Positions 1 through 10,587 of a stretch of 64,000 nt of DNA are shown here, piece after piece. The notes beneath the pieces are model-generated. The model saw only the letters and a program-made list of their open reading frames with translations. It was not told the origin of the DNA and did not search any database. Every line of letters begins with the position of its first letter. Positions within the stretch are counted from its first letter, which is position 1. Made by a program: the position numbers and the translations under genes. This DNA comes from Rhabditophanes sp. KR3021 (Eukaryota; Nematoda; Chromadorea; Rhabditida; Alloionematidae), in NCBI GenBank assembly GCA_963281155.1, contig CAUJLY010000001.1:1054001-1118000 (forward strand). The letters are read 5' to 3'.

Positions 1-1072
1 TGAATATTTATTTTGCTTTAACTGCTGCGCCTCTTCCTATTGAAAGGCAGGGATAGTGGTGGTGTCCTTATCTTTTTTAGATGAGTGTAAAATAAATATT
101 AAAACAAATTTGAAAAGGAAGTGACACGAAGGATATAAAAATTCCTTTTTTGTACTGCTTCCAAAAAGTAAGAAGATGGCGCTTTCTAATTAAGGGAAAC
201 GGAAAGGTTGTTGCGAGCAAAAGGACAATTAACGCTTGGACACTGCCATTTTTTGAATTGACAAAAGTCATGTCCTTTTAGGGGGTATTTGTGGACTTTA
301 GATAAGGATAATTTAAGGATGATGGCATTGTTTTGTAATAGAATTATTTGAATGGAAGTCAATCTTTTTGATTAAAATCTACGAGATTGACAGTTCTAAT
401 GATGAAGGAGACGATAATAATTATGGCAGACTAAGTTGAATTGCGATGAAAGGGTATTAGTTTTGGATAAAATAATAAACGACAAAAATAGATTTGTAAT
501 AACTTCTAAATAGTATACAATCACCATTTAAAATAGATTAAGCCATCCTTGACGTTACAAACAAAACGCATCTATATAAAGAAACAAAAGTTTATTTTAT
601 TAATCCAAAAACTGAATATAGAAAATATTGCAACAAAATTTATGGACAGGAAGAAAGTTTTGAGACTCCCTAAATTAGATTATACGGTAGATGATATGAA
701 TAAAAGATAACAAGGATGAAATGATACATTGTTAGTGATAGACTGATTGGTTAAGCGGAAATAAAATGATGAAGTATAAAGAAAGGGGACAAAATTGAAT
801 GATATATATAAATGTTGAAGAAGAGGATGTGCTTTAAAATATGGCTAATAATATTTTTGTATTGCCTTTTGAGGAAGATGTTGCTAGATACATTTATTTT
901 ATTTGAGAGCAATGTAACAAGTTCTTTTATTAACTGTTTAGGATCATCATTTGTAGAAACTTAGTTTGATAGTGCAATGAAATTTAGAGTGTGTGACTTT
1001 TTTAACCGGATAATGACCCGTTTTTAAAATGTAAAGCATTTGTTGATTTGTAATTGTGTTATTATTTTATCT
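1..1072. other. Intergenic, no gene recognised
   Basis: AT-rich sequence downstream (3' side) of the minus-strand SPRYD7 gene. The only open frames are short, lack homology I recognise and have no convincing splice structure. I see no RNA gene or repeat here. Confidence 0.6.
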
Positions 1073-3313
1073 TCACAACAAAGTTTGTTCCAACATAATT
1101 TCTTCATAACCGGGAGGAGGATTGACAGTAAAAGCTTTGAATTTGACATCAAGAATAGCTCCGTCATCAACAAAAAGCATCGGAAAGACTTGTCCACGAA
1201 CAGCTGATATTGAGCTGGAAACAAGGTTTGAGTTGTGGTAGAATTTAAGATCTACATGATCAAAGCAAACTCCTATAATCAAACAACACATTTTTTATTT
1301 CTTGTTAACATGTCTTTTGGTGGAAAGGAATAGTAATAACTTACCTATTGTGTCACCTTCTTGAAGACGTTCATAACTAGATATGAGATTAATGTTAAGC
1401 AAAATGATTGTTATAATTTATTTATATTTAATGCAAACTCTATATCAACAAAATTTCCTAAAGGAAATTGATGATGCATTCAAATTGGGGTAACATAAGT
1501 ATTTGACCATATCAAAATGCCATGATCTTAATTTGCCGTTTATTATTCAGCTAATTCAACGTTTTTATCAATTCCAGTATTCTTGTCTAACATAGGGCTG
1601 TTGAGATGGAAGGGGTGTCCAAGAAGATACTTGACAAAGAAGGAGATGTCATTATCTATACTCTCCAAGAGGAAGGAAGTGAGAATAATAAGATCAGTTA
1701 TATCGGGTCGTCGAGTAATCAAACACAAATGGGTATTCGCCTAACACAATATTTCCAACCAAGTAATTTGAGGGAAAAAATCTTAAGTGTTGGTGGATCA
1801 ACTATTGCGGTGGAAAAGAGTATAAACATTGTGTTGCATGAGTATGATGTTGGTGGCGGAGAAGCAGATATTGAATATCTGGTGATTTCTGCTGGGTTTA
1901 AAAAACTGAGGCATGTCTTTAAGAACTTTAGGAACGGATCTTTCCCATTATCTGGGTATAAGTTGCTACCAATTGGACTTAATTCATTAGAAAAGAATAG
2001 ACATTTTAGACTGGAGTAGGCTAAAAAGTATTTGTTTGAATTTACCGGTGGTAAATGGAGAAGAAGGATAAGGAAGAAGTTGATTACCGTGGTTGGTGTG
2101 ACGGAACGTCAGAAGAAAAACTCGAAAAGTATTATGCCATCATTGGTTTTGATAACTATGATTGTGTAGCAACAAGCGAAGAAGCAAAAATTATTGTCTG
2201 CACTCCATCAACAGTCCAATTCTTCCCAAAAGCCTTTACTATGGCAAGAGTGATGATGCTCTTAACAAAGAACACAATAATCACAAAATAACCAGACTCA
2301 TCGCCTCCGCCAGACCTAAGCCCAGGTCTGAATGGACAAAAAAGAAGAAAGTGCAATGAATCAAAGGACAAAGACATTAAATGGTGTCCTTGCATTTGGG
2401 ACATGACGCTGAAGAATTGTTGAAAAATGGGGTGGTTTGAAGCGAGAACAAGAAAAGAATTTCAAGTTATAAGTATGAGAATAATAATTTTGGTAGATGC
2501 AAGATCAAAGACGCAAGGGCATCCGCTAATAAAATGGAAACGATGACTATGTTATCCAAATTTTGGACTAATGAGCAAGACTGTTATGATAATAGAAGCG
2601 AAGAGTTCTAAAGCAAAAAAAATGAAACACCACTTACTTTGGTCAAAATAAAGGAACTTAATGGCATTCGTCTTGGATTGAGTACTTATCGTTAACGTTT
2701 CCCTTTAATATATGTAATATATCCATCATCAATATATTCATATTTCATTGATATTTTCATGTAACTTTATTAGTAATAAACCGGTCATTCTAGTTCCCAT
2801 ATTACTCATTTTTAGCAAAAAACTTTAACAATAAATATAAAAATTATAACTTACCCTTCAACACGGGAAACCTGTTCTCCATTCGACCAAAGCGAAAAGT
2901 CCTCTCTTAGGTACCAAGAATTTTGATTTACGGGAATTGAACTTAGGTTTGCGGAGCGATTGGCCAAGCCAATTCCTATTGTTCCTAAAAACAAGTGTGT
3001 GTCAGTTTAATAATTAATAACTTTTTGTTTACCTATTTGTTGAACAGTAACCTCAAAATAAGCTTTATTTTGTACGATCGGTGCTGTACCTAAAACTCCA
3101 CCGGAACCACAAAGACGATTTGCGTTCTTTAAGATAACAGATTCAGCACCTAATTAATTAATCAGTAACAATTAGAGGCAATTACTTACCCATATGTGCA
3201 CTATCTAATTTGATCCCAATTTTACTGGTATCAATAGGTCTTGACAATTCCGAATCAACTATTCTTGGATCATGAAAACAATCGAATATGCCACGTGACA
3301 GACAATTAAACAT
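1073..3313 (-). CDS. spryd7: SPRY domain-containing protein 7 (SPRYD7) orthologue
   Basis: Five exons (3190-3313, 3033-3149, 2855-2984, 1345-1376, 1073-1272) join in frame to 200 residues, close to the roughly 196 of animal SPRYD7. All introns are GT-AG and phases match. Exon 1 ends in LDSAHMG, exon 2 holds RLCGSGGVLGTAPIVQ and KAYFEV, exon 3 TIGIGLANRSANLSSIP, and the 3' exons EGDTIGVCFDHVDL, FVDDGAILD and PPPGYEEI. Together these span the whole SPRY beta-sandwich, including the family's C-terminal PPPGFE-type motif. SPRY domains are protein-interaction modules; the exact role of SPRYD7 is poorly known. Start is the ATG at 3313. Intron 4 is 1478 bp whereas the other three are 48-83 bp, and it carries an open frame on the opposite strand. 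Identification is by the whole-length motif series and is strong. Confidence 0.93.
1606..2019 (+). CDS. GIY-YIG-like ORF nested in the SPRYD7 intron
   Basis: A 137-codon ATG-initiated frame lies antisense within intron 4 of the SPRYD7 gene. It reads VIIYTLQEEG then KISYIGSSSN, the spacing of a GIY-YIG fold. Next come GIRLTQYF, with a candidate catalytic Arg, and GEADIEYLVISAGFKKLRH. That last segment resembles the EA..E..lI.a.GlkkLtN segment of the LEM-3/ANKLE1-type GIY-YIG nuclease. LEM-3 enzymes cut branched or bridged DNA. No LEM or ankyrin segment is visible, so this is at most an isolated nuclease domain, or a fragment of a mobile or retroposed copy. It has no visible introns. The similarity is by eye only; an unrelated orphan ORF is the alternative. 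Confidence 0.45.
   Translation: MEGVSKKILDKEGDVIIYTLQEEGSENNKISYIGSSSNQTQMGIRLTQYFQPSNLREKILSVGGSTIAVEKSINIVLHEYDVGGGEADIEYLVISAGFKKLRHVFKNFRNGSFPLSGYKLLPIGLNSLEKNRHFRLE
2055..2640 (+). other. Possible decayed coding continuation of the nested ORF
   Basis: Just after the GIY-YIG-like frame, a 78-codon frame (2055-2291, containing YRGWCDGTSEEKLEKYY) runs into stops while the other two forward frames open in turn. One of them reads KRRKCNESKDKDIKWCPCIW with several Cys residues. The pattern looks like coding sequence broken by small indels, but I recognise no family and it could be chance. Confidence 0.2.
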
Positions 3314-3856
3314 CTTCTAACGATAGTTTACAATAAATAAGAATTAACGTCTAAGCCAATATATCTGACTAATAATTAGACCGTTCTCACTATCGTGTTA
3401 TCGATGGTTACTGACAAGATAGTTTGTTTCTCTGAGAGAGTCGAGGGACAGTGCATAGTCCTGGTTAGAAGAAAAAACTAATGTGGAGACATTTTGCCTG
3501 GACTAACTTATTAATTTCCTTCTAAGTAAAAAACAATTGAAATCAACATTGATTGTTGTTTTTAACAATAAAAATAAATTGTCTTTACAAATAAGTTTAA
3601 CATTATTCTTCAGCAACAAATTAAATTTATTGTGTTAACTGTTTATTTTGGCAAATCACGCATTTGTATCTTGACAAATTACGCATTTGTTATTTGAAAA
3701 ATTACATTTATGCTATCTGACAAATTGCTATCTTCACTTTGATTAGTGCATAAAACGTACTCTAACCACCTACATCAAAATTTATTTAGCAAAAAAGTAC
3801 ACATTTATAAAGAGTTTATTAATAAATAACTAATAATAGCGTTAAAATAAATATAT
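3314..3856. other. Intergenic with a short degenerate repeat
   Basis: Separates the 5' end of SPRYD7 from the 3' end of a chemoreceptor. From about 3650 to 3732 a unit of roughly 23-25 bp, built around gacaaattacgcatttgt, recurs three to four times with decay. No gene is visible. Confidence 0.5.
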
Positions 3857-5011
3857 TTACACATCCACAGGAAGCCGGAGGTCTATTCTTGAGGAATTAC
3901 GTGTAGCAAGTTTACCAGCAGGATTCATTTTAGTAAACTCGGGATAAATTTCTTTTCGCCAGAAAGTAAAAATCCCATTCCGAAAATCTTTAACCAGAAA
4001 GATTGTAGCAAGGCATTCTACAGTTGGGATCCAAGAGACGTGCATCCACATTAAGGGAGAAAATGTTTTTAGAAAATCAGCTTTAAAAATGATACAAAGT
4101 GTCCAAAAGAAGTATGGCAATAGAGCAAAAATTAAAGGTATGATGGCTTGGCATAGCAAGACAGCATCTATTTGTGAATTGTATGAATTTTTTTGAATTG
4201 TTACTAGTCTGTTGGTGGCATTTACTTTTGATATTTTTAACTTGATTTTGATGCAACAGTAAAGGACGATGCTGTAAATGATTGGGACCATCAAGACTAT
4301 GTAGCCTAATGTAGCTAAATACCATTTATTTTCTTTTTCTGTCATCACGAACATTCTCCAGGCATCAGTTTTCGTGTTGTGCCAAACTCGCTTATCGAGA
4401 AAACGTGTTCGGTATTGAAATTCAGATTCGGGGAAGATTAAAGCAAATGCGCCAAAGATGTTTTCGGGCAAAGTTGATAAGATGTTGATGGTAATAGCTA
4501 TGAAGAACTGTCTAAAACCCCATCCTTTATTTGAAACGATAATTGAGTATCTGTAGAGGAATGGAATAGGAGTTGAGAAGATCAGTAATGAAGTTGAGGT
4601 AGTGTACATTAGAGTTAACACAACATTAAGTTGATATGAATTGTATTTAGTAAGACCAGATGAAATGAGAAAAAAATGTCTTTCATCTATTTCGACGTAC
4701 TAGCAAGGCAATTTATTAATAAATTCAACAAAATTAAAACTTACTTGGCCATTAATCAGAATCATCATTGACATAAACAATTGCAAGATACACGTATAAA
4801 GCAAAATATATCTATACATTTCAAAGTGTTTCCTTGACTTTTTAATAATCAAGCATAACAATAGACAATTAAGCGAAATCCCAGTAACACCCATGATATA
4901 ATCATTGTCCTGGTGAATTTGAATCAAAAGACTCTTAACAGGGATGTTAACGTTGTCGATCATCACCAAATCTGAAAATAAAGGCAAACTAAAAGAACAT
5001 AAAGACATCAT
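3857..5011 (-). CDS. Seven-transmembrane chemoreceptor, str/srd/srh-type
   Basis: Two exons (4745-5011 and 3857-4699) around a 45 bp intron give 369 residues with seven hydrophobic segments. TM1 is around YIMGVTGISLNCLLLCLII. The TM6 region reads QIDAVLLCQAIIPLIFALLP, the Q..iiPli..yiP signature of nematode Str-superfamily receptors. A late segment is WIPTVECLATIFLVKDFRNG, where rhodopsin-class receptors have NP..Y. These G-protein-coupled receptors detect odorants or other chemicals on sensory neurons. The first ATG in frame is at 5011; further upstream the frame has only non-ATG codons, so a missing 5' exon is possible but not required. I cannot tell which of the related subfamilies applies. 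Confidence 0.8.
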
Positions 5012-6722
5012 GCATAAATTAATGAGGCCAGTTATCAAGTAAGTATAGGAGGGATGACGTAATTAAGAATGCCATTATTGGAAAAGGTTTCTTAAAGCAA
5101 AGGTTCGTAAGCTCGAGAGAATTACTATTATTTGTTTTAACAAATATTTCTAAGTTAAACCAAATTATCATCTTAATCTAAATTATGAGCAAACTCATAA
5201 CTATCGAAAGATATTTATTGAAAAGCATATCTTCAAAGGATACCTAATTAAAAAGATTGAAAGGACGAATACTTTCAAGTAAAAGTGTATCCCTTCTAAT
5301 CCTCATAAAGGAACATCAAAGAACATTTAATAAAAGAGGATTATTTATTTTAACCAAAAATAAACTATCGAAATTTATACTTTTATTAATCTTTAAATAA
5401 AATCTAAGATTTGTTCCAATTTAAAAGGACTTCTCTTCATTATATATCTAAAAAATGGTGCCACCGGATATTTGAGACAAGTCAAAAATATAGCTAATTT
5501 TAGGTTTTCTTTCATCTACATAAAGGGAATTATAAATTGCTAAAATTTGTTTGTGAGTACGCCTGGTCTGAATAATTTTTGTGTGCTTGTAATTATAAAA
5601 GATATGGTTATTTTATTAGGAGATTTGAATGTATGAGGATGGTATAAAGTGTGTCTTAGCTACTACCAAATTAGTAAATCAAAGAAAAAGAAAAATTCAT
5701 TGAATAGATACATTTGTATGTATTTTGGTATAGATTTGCAAAAAAAGAATACAAATATCATGAAGACCATCTTTAGATGTCCTTCTTAAGTAAGGTATTA
5801 AGAAGGCGAGAAAGAGATGTGTCTTTTAAAATTAAAACCCATAAAAAGGGTGTACAAGTTAACGATAATGGGGCTTGTTAAAAGAATCCTTCTAGGTTTA
5901 GGTTATCAACAAGAATATGTTTGTTTGTGAGTCAATGATGAAACTATATTTTATTTTTGGTTCTATCCTCTTAAAACAAATAAACTTCTTAATTAAAATT
6001 ATTTTTGTACGAACACGTATTAAGTTTCCTGGTGTTTGTGAGTATGGCAAAAGTAATATTAACAAGATTTTTTAAAATTTACAAAATTGACCCACACTTT
6101 AATGAGATATTTATTTACGTTGCAAATGTTCTTTCACCTTCACTAGAACTTATTTGACCCAAGGGTTCATTGAGCAAATCAGCTTCCTTTAAATTATAAT
6201 TACACTATCTAATTCCTCGGGACACTTATTTGACACATTTTATTAATTTTACAAAAATAGCCAATTAAAGTGTCTAAACAAATAAATAGTGGGAACAACT
6301 TGAATATTCAAACAGTTGCACCAATACAATTTAGTTTGCCATACCTGCTACAAACGTCACTTCAAATAGCTATTCATATTCCAAAACGATCCTTGATGTC
6401 ATTTCCCTCCCTCAAAAGGTTCATAAATTAAAATGATAAATTAACTATAAAAAATTGCTTCTTGCGCAACTTTATTATTTATAGCTAGATGTTCATGGGT
6501 CTCTTTGTTGTATATAACTGTGTTTCATTTCAATTTATTTGCATAGAATTTAAACAAGTAATAAAAAGGTGATGGTTTAAGCAAATAAAAATACGTCAGG
6601 ATGTTGCGTCTCGTAGATTAAGTTATTTGAGAACACTATACAAATTAAACAGTGAGTGATAACAAAAGATTTTATTTTTAACAAGTAAAATAATGGGGTA
6701 ACAATTGCCTTTAGCAAAAAAC
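5012..6722. other. Intergenic, AT-rich, no gene recognised
   Basis: About 1.7 kb of low-GC sequence between the chemoreceptor 5' end and the rpl-3 3' end. No long open frame, RNA gene or clear repeat is visible. Confidence 0.55.
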
Positions 6723-8495
6723 TTAAGCTTCTTGTTCGGCAACAAAGTCCTTCTTGAGTTTTCCGAGGAAAGCCTTCTTTTCTCCAGAGGTTTGGAATCT
6801 TCCGTGTCCGAATTTAGAGGTGGTATCGATGAATTTAAGATTGATCTTTTCGAAGGCGAATCTCTTAGTTTGGGGAAGGAGAGATTTTCTCAAGGTGATA
6901 ACTCTCTTCTTTGATCCCATGCAAGATCCACGGATCATGATGAAGTCTCTGCAATTAGGTGATTAATATAAGTAATAAAAAGCGTTAGCTATTCTTTGTT
7001 TAACTTAAAAGAAAAAATATCTCGGCTATCATAAATAACTTTAAAACATTTGAATTACCCCGCACCCACATTTGTTTTGATTTTTAAGATTAAAATAAAC
7101 TTACTGGTTCACAATTCCATAATGGGGGAAGCCTCCCTGAAAAGTAAAGTATTAATAAAGATTCAGTAACTATTATATTTCAGTTGGTTGGTTTCATATT
7201 CAGAAATTGCGATATATTCCTCATCGATCTATCTGCGGAATTGCTAAGCATTGTTCATCATTATATGAAAGCAACTTCTTTTTAAGTTTAGGTTTAAACA
7301 TACCATTGGGTTGATTGACTTTTCGGTAAGATCTTGTTCAGTTGATCCGTTGTTCTTTCCTTCGGCGGTCAAGCAAGATTTTCCCATTCTGAAGATCTTC
7401 TTGTTCATTTCAGTACGGTGATGGTAACCCTTTTGTCCAGCACGAGCGACGGTGTAGGATACACGAGATGGATGCCAAGCTCCGATACAAGCGACCTTGC
7501 GGAGACCTTTGTGGGTTTTTCTTGGTAATTTCTTGGTACCCCAACGAGATGTTACTCCCTTCATTCCCATTCCCTTGGTGACTCCGATGCAGTCGATAAG
7601 TTCATCTTGGGAGAAGACTTGTTCGATTGGAACTTGCTTTTCGAGCTTTTCTCTGGCCCAGTCGATCTTTTCAGCCACGGTTCCTCCATTCACTTGGATT
7701 TCCATGATGTGAGCTTTCTTTTCTCTCTTTTTCAAGAGTTTGGCTTGGGTGTGGGCGAGGACGCGGATTGAAGAGCAATATTTCTTCATCTTGGCGAGGT
7801 CAGCTTCGATGGTCTTCTTTCCGGCATCATCTTGCCATCTCTTGGCGTACTTGGTGAAGGCCTTTTTCTTTGAACGATACCTAAATGATTAGAAAGATAT
7901 TAAGAATTCGTTAAGGAGCATCAATTAGCCCGAAACAGAATTCTCATTCCCTCATAATTTGTCTGCATCCAAAGATACAAGTCAATCAGCGGAGAGCTAT
8001 CTTATTGGTGTCATCGTCTTTCATGCTATAAATAGCAGAGGAAAGGAATTCCTTCGTGGAGAAAGCAGACAAGCATTGACAAAAGGAAATGAGAATCTGA
8101 AAGGCAAGTGATGAGATTAGTGAAACATACCAGTTCTTGTAGAAACGACGTTTGCAATCTTCGGACATATGTTCGGCGAAGATGGTCTTCAAGACACGTG
8201 GTCCACGAGGAGTCTCGATGTATCCGACGATTCCGAAGATAACCATAGCTGGAGTTTCGATGACGGTGACGGCTTCGACGACTTCCTTCTTGTTGACTTT
8301 TGAGCCTGGTTTGTCCATTTCACGGACGATGTGGGTCATACCGGCCTTGAATCCGAGGAAAGCGGTAAGATGGACTGGCTTGGAAGCATCATCCTTTGGG
8401 AAAGCCTTACACTTTCCTCTGTGTCTGGCGGCTCTCTTCTTGGGGGTGAATCCCATGGAACCGTGACGGGGTGCAGAAAACTTTCTGTGTGACAT
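6723..8495 (-). CDS. rpl-3: 60S ribosomal protein L3 (uL3)
   Basis: Four exons (8131-8495, 7304-7880, 7105-7136, 6723-6948) join in frame to 399 residues, the normal length for eukaryotic uL3. The start is [20 protein letters not shown]. The core includes [20 protein letters not shown], the central [20 protein letters not shown] and [11 protein letters not shown], and the GGFPHYG segment split across the third exon. It ends with [19 protein letters not shown]. uL3 binds 23S-like rRNA near the peptidyl-transferase centre and is essential. Codon use is strongly biased, as in a highly expressed gene. A splice-acceptor-like TTTTAG sits 11 bp before the ATG, consistent with spliced-leader addition. 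The 32-nt exon 3 is easily missed by automatic prediction. Confidence 0.98.
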
Positions 8496-8505
8496 TATTT
8501 ATACC

Positions 8506-8511
8506 CTAAAA
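8506..8511 (-). promoter_or_regulatory. Candidate spliced-leader acceptor of rpl-3
   Basis: On the minus strand a TTTTAG ends at 8506, followed by the 10-nt leader GGTATAAATA before the ATG at 8495. No donor-containing upstream exon is evident, so a trans-splice acceptor is the simplest reading. Confidence 0.5.
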
Positions 8512-9770
8512 TGATGATAATTGTTAAAAATGAACTTTGAAGACGACTAAAATAGTCAAAAACGAGGTAAATTAATTTAAAAAGACTGTCTATAATTATT
8601 TAAAATTATTTAATCTCTTTGCGTCGAGGTTTCATGCAAAAGAAATATACAATTCAAATATTTAAAATAAATTTGGGCTAGACAAATTTAACTTGACTAG
8701 ATACTGTTGGGGAAATGTCTATTTACAAGGCTGACTTTCAAAAAGACATTTGTTGGAAGGACACGTACGTAAATTCAAATTGTTGCTTTGTTATCACTTC
8801 CAATGCCAACATACCCAACTTCATCGCTACAAATCAGGTGGTGTTATCCCGAAAATAGCGAGACAATTTCATTACTCTCCGACTATTCAAAAACACCATA
8901 ATAAAACACTAAATCAAATGCTAAAATACAGCTGGCAAAGAAGAAGCATTATGTTCAAAAACAAGTACAATGCTAGTGGTAAAGATGGTAGGGATCCTCA
9001 AAATGAGATGATAACAGAATGACCAATGAAACAAATAAGCGTTTTAAAAATTAAAGTAATTTGATTGTTCTACTGTCAAATATGCAATATTTGTTATTTG
9101 TACTCATAAAACGCGTCATTATTAAGATTAAGTGCCGAAAGCTCTTTTTTAGGAATCGTGCCAACTTTACCTTAGGATTATCACCGTATCACTTTTTGCT
9201 GGATTGATTACTTATTACATTTAAAATATATAATAAAAAATCTTTAAAATTGTTTGATACATTACTTTCTCAGGTTAGAGTTTGGACAAAACATACACTT
9301 ACTATCTATTATTCAGATTACTTGAGTCATACAGCTTTGCTAGTGCATCTTTCATTGGATGGAACAAATTGTAAGATAGTTGCTATGGAAACTAATATTT
9401 GAATAGCGTGTATTTAACAATAGAAAAACTGGACTTTCCTTAAAGTCAGTCAATCAAAATGTCTCTCTTCAGTAATCTGTTGGATAGTGTCAAAGACGTT
9501 ACAAGTATTACTGTTTTTTATTGTTTTAAAACTGAATTAAACCATTTTTGTATTCTCTTCTAAGGAATTATATTTCTAACATAGGCACTTTGATTAATCC
9601 AGATTATTGAAAAGAATTAATATGGAAGAAATAGTGCAACTAAATTTAAGTGCTGTTATTGCTATTTTATGAGAGTTGTATCAAGGAGTGTAAGGAAAAT
9701 GCTTTTTGATAATTTGACTTTAATTTAATATCATCAAAATACAATGTTAAATAAGAATTTTAATGTGTGT
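8512..9770. other. Intergenic between rpl-3 and the secreted repeat protein
   Basis: Contains a 90-codon frame at 8750-9022 with no ATG start or recognised homology, and a short ATG frame at 9459. Neither is convincing as a gene. The upstream part should hold the rpl-3 promoter. Confidence 0.5.
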
Positions 9771-10525
9771 TTACCACCATCGGCCTCGTCCTTGAGAATT
9801 GGCTGCACTGTTACTGATAGCATTTCCCATTCCATTGGAAGTGGCAGCAGAGTTGGAGATGGCATTACCACCACCTCCGAAACCACCTCCGAATCCTTGT
9901 TGATCGAATCCTCCGAAGAAGCCGTTTCCTCTTTGTTGTCCAAAGCCTTGGTAGTTTCTGGCATTGATATCATCAAGTTCATTGAACTTTCTCCACCATC
10001 CGCGGCCTCCTCCATTTTGTGATTGTTGGACAGAGGAGATGGCATTAGCGATTGCGTTGCCAAGAACGGCATTAGCATTGGCATTGGAGATGGAGTTTCC
10101 ACCGTTCATTGTTTGTCCTTGTCCCCATGGGTTCCACCATCCTTGGAAGTTCTTGGCTTCGATTTCATCTTCTTCGTTGAACTTTCTCCACCATCCACGG
10201 CCTTGACCATTCGAAGTAGCTTGGGAGTTACTGATGGCGTTTCCGAAGCCATTAGCAGTGGCATCACTGTTTGAGATAGCATTACCGCCTAAACATAGTT
10301 AAATGTGTAATTAAATTAGAGCAAACAATATAAACTATTAAAAGAAAGTTATAAACTCAAAAGGTGTCAAAGCGTTGTCATTTTGTATTTACCTCCACCG
10401 AAGCCACCTCCAGCTCCGAATTGGTCAAATCCTGGTCCTTGTTGGAATCCTAATCCTCCCCATTGAGGAGCAGCAGTGGCAAGGCCACATCCGAGAGCAA
10501 GAATAAGAGCAGAGTAAAATTTCAT
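9771..10525 (-). CDS. Secreted Gly/Asn-rich repeat protein with WWRKFNE motifs
   Basis: Two exons (10393-10525 and 9771-10288) encode 216 residues. Residues 1-19 form a clear signal peptide (MKFYSALILALGCGLATA). The mature part is a duplicated module. Each copy has GNAISNS.ATSNG.GNAISNS-type Asn/Ser/Ala stretches and then GRGWWRKFNE followed by acidic residues and KNFQG or RNYQG. A third, truncated copy ends in GRGRWW at the stop codon. Gly-Phe-Gly linkers separate the modules. I recognise no named family; the composition resembles nematode cuticle-associated or antimicrobial glycine-rich secreted proteins. A TATATAAG box lies about 55 bp upstream. No Lys-Arg processing ladder of a neuropeptide precursor is visible beyond the RK in the motif. 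Confidence 0.8.
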
Positions 10526-10579
10526 TGTATTAGTTTTTGTTGTGAAAAAAGTTGGTGATCTATCAGAGTAAATGGGTTC

Positions 10580-10587
10580 CTTATATA
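10580..10587 (-). promoter_or_regulatory. TATA box of the secreted repeat protein gene
   Basis: TATATAAG on the minus strand, 55 bp upstream of the ATG at 10525, a fitting distance for a short 5' UTR. Similar boxes precede two of the C6-domain genes in this window. Confidence 0.55.

Noticed and set aside
8750..9022. 90-codon plus-strand frame
   Set aside because: Starts at TTG, has no recognised homology or splice structure, and lies in the rpl-3 promoter.
9459..9540. Short ATG frame beginning MSLFSNLLDSVKDVT
   Set aside because: Very short; two readings (unspliced or with a small intron) are both possible and neither has homology support.
9734..10102. 122-codon Met/Pro-rich minus frame and plus-strand frames over the same DNA
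   Set aside because: Shadow frames of the Gly-rich repeat protein; repetitive sequence keeps several frames open.
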